Source: Elusimicrobiota bacterium (lineage in GTDB: Bacteria; Elusimicrobiota; UBA8919). From it: a stretch of DNA of 64,000 nt. Position numbers and translations under genes: made by a program. This document shows, in pieces, positions 60,530 through 64,000 of this stretch. Every line of letters starts with the position of its first letter. Within the stretch, counting starts at the first letter, position 1. The notes below the pieces were generated by a model. That model saw only the letters and a list, made by a program, of their open reading frames with translations. It searched no databases and was not told where the DNA came from. The stretch lies in NCBI GenBank assembly GCA_028718185.1, contig JAQUMH010000001.1:157186-221185 (forward strand), read 5' to 3'.

Positions 60530-61353
60530 GATATTTTCTTTGATTTATTCATTGCAGAAAACATTGCTTTTTGAAATATATCGGCTAATTTTCTGCTTGT
60601 CAGTATTTTAAACGCTGCTTCTGTGGTACCACCTTTTGAAGTCACTCTTTGCCTTAAGATTTCCGGACCTTCATTAGAAGCAATCAACATTTTTGACGCT
60701 CCCAACAATGTCTGGTTAACCAGTTTTTTAGCAATATCTTTTGAAAGACCCATTTTAACAGCAGTTCTTTCCATAATTTCAGCAACATAAAAAACATACG
60801 CAGGACCGCTGCCTGAAACAGCAGTTACAGCATCCATATCTTTTTCCGTTATATTAACAACAATACCGGATGAACTCAGTAGTTTTTTTGCAATTTCCAT
60901 ATCACTTAATTTAGCACATTTGCCTTTAGCAATAGCAATTGCACCGGTCCCAAGCAACGCAGGAGTGTTTGGCATCACCCTTATAACCGGAATATTTTTC
61001 TTATATTTTTCTATTTTAGATATCTTTATTCCGGCAGCAATTGATATTAAAAGTTTTTTATTGTCTAAATTATTTTTGACTTCATTTAATACTTCTTCAA
61101 CCTGATAAGGTTTAACTGCAAGAAATATTATATCTGAATTTTTTACAACGTCTGCATTACCGGATAATTTTTGAACCTCAAGCTTTTTAGAAATATAATC
61201 AAGCCGTTTTGAATTGATATCCGACACGTAAATGTTTTTTGGCGAAATCCCACCTCTTATAACACCGGATATTAACGCTTCCGCCATATTGCCTGCACCG
61301 ATAAAACCAATTATTTTAGTTCTTTTGTATTTCATTATTAATTTGCATCTCAT
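60526..61353 (-). CDS. proC: Pyrroline-5-carboxylate reductase
   Basis: ProC reduces pyrroline-5-carboxylate to proline with NAD(P)H. The 275-residue protein has the nucleotide-binding GFIGAGNMAEALISG, VKPYQVEEVL, PNTPALLGTGAIA and the conserved VSGSGPAYVFY with RVTSKGGTTEAAF. The start may be ATG 61353 or, six codons later, ATG 61335. It overlaps the small Arg-rich ORF at its 5' end and mtnA at its 3' end, in an operon yggS - small ORF - proC - mtnA. Confidence 0.95.
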   Translation of the reverse strand: MRCKLIMKYKRTKIIGFIGAGNMAEALISGVIRGGISPKNIYVSDINSKRLDYISKKLEVQKLSGNADVVKNSDIIFLAVKPYQVEEVLNEVKNNLDNKKLLISIAAGIKISKIEKYKKNIPVIRVMPNTPALLGTGAIAIAKGKCAKLSDMEIAKKLLSSSGIVVNITEKDMDAVTAVSGSGPAYVFYVAEIMERTAVKMGLSKDIAKKLVNQTLLGASKMLIASNEGPEILRQRVTSKGGTTEAAFKILTSRKLADIFQKAMFSAMNKSKKIS

Positions 61354-61510
61354 CCTGTCTTCTTATTATTTTTCTTCTTTCAGAGCCTCTTCTGTCAAGA
61401 CTGAATGACAGATTAATCTCTTTTACATCATCTATTCTTCTAACATACAGTCTTCTTTCATCAACTCGCCTAACCCATAAACGCCTGTCATTCAGCATTC
61501 CTTCAATCAT
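61316..61510 (-). CDS. Small Arg-rich hypothetical protein (64 aa)
   Basis: Not recognised. The protein is very basic and consists of related short units (DRRLWVRRVDERRLYVRRIDD, split here as DRRLWVRRVD and ERRLYVRRID), then a SLDRRGSERRKIIRR stretch. It starts on the stop of yggS (TTATGATT) and overlaps the start of proC by 38 nt, so it sits precisely in an operon. This suggests a real gene, perhaps with a nucleic-acid-binding role. No cysteine, signal peptide or membrane helix is present. Confidence 0.5.
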   Translation of the reverse strand: MIEGMLNDRRLWVRRVDERRLYVRRIDDVKEINLSFSLDRRGSERRKIIRRQDEMQINNEIQKN

Positions 61511-62202
61511 AATCGCTCTCCAAAAATTCCCGTTCCCACTCTAACCATATTAGAACCTTCCTCAATTGCTACTTCAAAATCATTTGTCATGCCCATTGAT
61601 AAGAAGGGCAGGAAGTGGGAAGTAGAAAGTAGGGAGTAGTGTGAAAAGGCTTTTTTAAAATATGGTCTGGTTAATTCGGGATTATCAAAATACGGGGCAA
61701 TTGCCATTAATCCTACAATATTCACACTTTTAAGTTCTTTTGCTTTCTCAAATATATCTTTTAGTTTGTCGGGCTGCAAACCATACTTTGTTTCTTCTTC
61801 CGAAATCTTTACTTCAACCATACATTCCTGAATCTTTTTAATCTCTACTGCTCGCTTATTTATTTCTTCCAACAAGTAAACCGTATCAACTGATTGAATA
61901 ACATCAAAATTTTCGACTGCCTTTTTTACTTTATTAGTCTGCAAGTGACCGATAAGATGTCTTTTAATATTAACTTTTTCTGACGTTATATTTCCTTCTA
62001 CAAAAAGTTCACTAAACTTTTTAACCGCTTCCTGAACCTTATTCTCACCAATATCAACTATTCCTGCACTAATCGCTTCCCTTACTTTATCCGCAGGAAC
62101 CGTTTTAGTCACTGCCACAAGTTTTACTGTATCCTTTCGCCCAACCTTGTTCTTCGCTTTTTCAATCCGTTCTAAAATATTCTTAATATTATCGCTAATC
62201 AT
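61507..62202 (-). CDS. yggS: PLP homeostasis protein (YggS/ProSC family)
   Basis: The protein binds PLP without a known enzymatic reaction and controls PLP pools. The 231-residue TIM-barrel protein shows VKLVAVTKTVP (PLP-lysine), GENKVQEAVKKF, HLIGHLQTNKV, SVDT and the end LSMGMTNDFEVAIEEGSNMVRVGTGIFG. A short stretch (SHYSLLSTSHFLP, about 185-199) is encoded by an iterated GAAGTAGAAAGTAGGGAGTAG tract and is absent from typical members. It heads the operon and has a near-leaderless promoter. Confidence 0.94.
   Translation of the reverse strand: MISDNIKNILERIEKAKNKVGRKDTVKLVAVTKTVPADKVREAISAGIVDIGENKVQEAVKKFSELFVEGNITSEKVNIKRHLIGHLQTNKVKKAVENFDVIQSVDTVYLLEEINKRAVEIKKIQECMVEVKISEEETKYGLQPDKLKDIFEKAKELKSVNIVGLMAIAPYFDNPELTRPYFKKAFSHYSLLSTSHFLPFLSMGMTNDFEVAIEEGSNMVRVGTGIFGERL
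61606..61648. repeat. Iterated GGAAGTAG tract inside yggS
   Basis: Near-repeats of GGAAGTGGGAAGTAGAAAGTAGG lie in frame near the end of yggS, just before the conserved SMGMTNDF motif. The same unit type is seen at 46625-46651. Confidence 0.6.
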
Positions 62203-62211
62203 TAAGCAACA

Positions 62212-62239
62212 ATTATATCAAAAAATCAAAAAATTACAA
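62212..62239 (-). promoter_or_regulatory. Sigma70-type promoter of yggS (near-leaderless)
   Basis: On the minus strand, TTGTAA (62239-62234), a 16-nt spacer and TATAAT (62217-62212). The predicted start is near 62205, about 3 nt before the ATG at 62202. No ribosome binding site could fit. The 62240-62401 gap shows nothing else. Confidence 0.6.
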
Positions 62240-62401
62240 CTAATTGCTTGATATTTTATATGTTATTCCTGTATTCTCCGATATATTTATACGATTATAC
62301 TTGCAGTCGCTTTACATTTGAGAAGATAACATTCACTTTTTGTTTCCAATTCAATGTAAAAATTACTTGCGAAAGATGGAAAAGTCAACCATCCCAGTAC
62401 T

Positions 62402-64000
62402 TTATTCTATCTTAACTGATAATATCTTAGATTTTCCTATAACCTTATTTTCTTTATTAACAAAGAGCAGAATATAATAGTAATTATCGGGTTGTAATGG
62501 AATAACTCCAGTCGGTGTCCTTGTCCCTATGTCTAAATAATTATGTAAAATGGTGCTTGTTTTAACAATATTTTGTTGATGTTGCCTAAACATGTGAAGG
62601 AATCGCATTAATTTAATATATACATTATTGCCCCTTAATAGTATAATACTACTAACATCGGGAAGATCATTCTTAGACCATTTTAAATTAACATTCTCTT
62701 TAATTATCTCATATTCAAAATTAACATCTATTTCTTCTACTTGAGACATATCCTGACTAAGCACATCACTAATCTTGAAACTAAAATCTCTCACACCTGT
62801 CGATGAAGTTCCCGGCTTTGCAATTGCTAGAATAAAATTATCTTCACTAAAGGCAAGAATAATATTTCCTGTTTGTACATCTATTATTTTGATATTAAGA
62901 TTCGCAGATAATTTATTTTTTTCTAATGTCCGTGAAGAGATGGTTCCTGTAACAAAAGCATCAACTGATAATAAATTACCCATCTTTTTAGTATTTTCTT
63001 TATCAGTTAATCCTGACAAATTAAAAGATTGTTCTTTTAATATTTTTTCAACATAGATACTATCTACTACTTCCAATATCTCACAATCAATTATTTCTGT
63101 AGATAACTGCTTTGATAAGTTTGTGCCAAAGTTAGATTTGCTGACATCTAGATCTGTAAAATTTAGAACAGCAATTTTGTAAATATTTTTCTTTATAAGG
63201 TCTTTACTTATTTTTTTAGCTAATTTTTCAAGTTGTTGCAATATTAGTGGATTAATATAACTTTTTTTTGATTTATCATGAAATTCTTTCATTTTATAAG
63301 CCATTTTGCGGCTGTTGTAGGCTTCGGTATATTTTGGATATATTTGAATTGCTTTAGTATAATCTTCTATTGCCTTATTATATAATCTTTTCTTAATATA
63401 TGCACTCGCACGGTTGTAATAAGCCTTTGCATGTTTTGGATTTATTTGTATTGCTTTTGTATAATCTTCTATTGCCTTATCATATTCACCCTTAGCATCA
63501 TAAGCAAGCCCACGATTGCTGTAGGCTTCTGCATATTTTGAGTTTATCTGTAGTGCTTTTGTAAAGTCTTCTATTGCCTCATCATATAATCTTTTAATAC
63601 CATAAACATTTCCGCGGTTGTTGTAGGCTTCTGCATGTTTTGGGTTTATCTGTACTACTTTTGTATAGTCTTCTATTGCCTTATCATATAATTCTTTCCT
63701 GATATATACACCTGCACGGTTGTTGTATGCAGCACCTTTTTCTTTAGTTACACACTGACCCGTGGGATCAAATTCTATTGCTTTATTGTAATCCTCGACT
63801 GCCGGGTCATATTCGCCTTTTTCATAATAAGCAATCCCACGGTTGTAATATGCACCTGCATATTCCGGGTCATATTCGATTGCTTTAGTATAATCTTCTA
63901 TTGCCTTTTCATATAATCCCTTCTTGTCATAAACAAGCCCGCGGTTGTTGTAAACAGCACCTTTTTGTTTGAGCCCGCATTGACCCGTGGGATCAAGTTC
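62402..64000 (-). CDS. TPR-repeat protein with C-terminal FlgO-like domain (5' end cut by window)
   Basis: The reading frame is open from the window end (64000) to the stop at 62402, so the gene begins outside the window. An ATG at 63304 is internal. It first encodes at least six full and one partial TPRs of about 34 residues with the pattern A-Y-x-N-R-G-x-x-Y-x-x-K-x-x-Y-x-x-A-I-E-D-Y-T-K-A-I-x-x-x-P. Then comes a FlgO/CsgG-like domain (KIAVLNFTDLD, EVVDSIYVEKILKEQSFNLSG, LLSVDAFVTGTIS) and a C-terminal beta-rich tail. TPRs at 63725-63770 and 63960-64000 carry insertions with PTGQC. It may be an envelope assembly scaffold. It is a relative of the VWA fusion at 11774-13378. Confidence 0.85.
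   Translation of the reverse strand, partial: ELDPTGQCGLKQKGAVYNNRGLVYDKKGLYEKAIEDYTKAIEYDPEYAGAYYNRGIAYYEKGEYDPAVEDYNKAIEFDPTGQCVTKEKGAAYNNRAGVYIRKELYDKAIEDYTKVVQINPKHAEAYNNRGNVYGIKRLYDEAIEDFTKALQINSKYAEAYSNRGLAYDAKGEYDKAIEDYTKAIQINPKHAKAYYNRASAYIKKRLYNKAIEDYTKAIQIYPKYTEAYNSRKMAYKMKEFHDKSKKSYINPLILQQLEKLAKKISKDLIKKNIYKIAVLNFTDLDVSKSNFGTNLSKQLSTEIIDCEILEVVDSIYVEKILKEQSFNLSGLTDKENTKKMGNLLSVDAFVTGTISSRTLEKNKLSANLNIKIIDVQTGNIILAFSEDNFILAIAKPGTSSTGVRDFSFKISDVLSQDMSQVEEIDVNFEYEIIKENVNLKWSKNDLPDVSSIILLRGNNVYIKLMRFLHMFRQHQQNIVKTSTILHNYLDIGTRTPTGVIPLQPDNYYYILLFVNKENKVIGKSKILSVKIE

Noticed and set aside
63302-63304. ATG at 63304 as the start of the FlgO-like protein
   Set aside because: The frame continues open upstream through seven TPRs to the window edge, so this Met is internal.
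63310-64000. Regular approximately 100-nt repeats at the window end
   Set aside because: They translate in frame as TPR units of a protein, so they are coding repeats and not a satellite or CRISPR array.

Overview
The window is an AT-rich stretch of bacterial chromosome (roughly one third G+C by eye). Almost every gene lies on the minus strand; the exceptions are a cyclic-nucleotide-binding protein, the initiator tRNA and a small Cys-rich ORF at 30.8-31.8 kb. Lgt, LspA and several lipoproteins with clear lipoboxes indicate a lipoprotein-processing cell, probably diderm, because FlgO/FlgT/LPP20-type envelope proteins are present. Families and gene orders (tilS-hpt-ftsH, folP-cdaA-glmM, lspA-ileS) are broadly bacterial. 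The mosaic of short palindromic repeats resembles uncultured low-GC lineages, but no phylum can be named from this sequence alone. All five recognisable tRNAs lack an encoded CCA.

Region by region. 0-9.8 kb: an accessory island with a tRNA-like remnant, a type I restriction-modification operon (hsdM, hsdS, hsdR) and a DinD/BRO-type gene. A 758-residue membrane-anchored P-loop ATPase is embedded between hsdS and hsdR. Remnants of one motif (GGGGACACAATACT) lie on both sides of the island. 9.8-23.2 kb: core metabolism, with glmS, a FlgO-like/VWA fusion, pdxJ, a UroD/MtaA-like protein, glmM, a 32-residue mini-CdaR, cdaA, folP, folE, ftsH, hpt and tilS. 23.2-32 kb: tRNAs, two FlgT/LPP20-like lipoproteins, tandem GAF-PAS proteins, hisS, a sugar isomerase, a Crp/Fnr regulator, a nitroreductase and the divergent cNMP-binding gene. 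32-46.7 kb: archease, YvlD, glutamate dehydrogenase, a cation/proton antiporter, RmuC, an ABC-2 exporter operon, a large exported protein of unknown function, a UvrD-type helicase fused to an Fe-S nuclease, and a TPR lipoprotein. 46.7-64 kb: vanZ, radC, pgi, xseB, an HRDC-xseA fusion, LysM and membrane proteins, ilvE, rluD, lgt, lspA, ileS, mtnA, proC, a tiny Arg-rich ORF, yggS and a TPR/FlgO-like protein cut by the window end.

How genes work together: glmS and glmM feed UDP-GlcNAc synthesis, and GlmM sits with the c-di-AMP synthase CdaA as in Firmicutes. TilS, HisS, IleS, RluD and the tRNAs serve translation. Lgt and LspA mature the lipoproteins seen here. RadC, RmuC, XseAB and the helicase-nuclease serve recombination and repair.

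The intergenic regions are unusually repeat-rich. REP-like hairpins headed by GTAG carry many different stems, including one palindrome nested inside another. Iterated 8-9 nt tracts often occur as inverted pairs and have also entered reading frames (ileS twice, yggS, a lipoprotein signal peptide); a short palindrome extends hpt. The best candidates for new biology are the ATPase inside the RM operon, the mini-CdaR, the HRDC-XseA fusion, the repeat system and the unusual initiator tRNA with almost no 5' leader.
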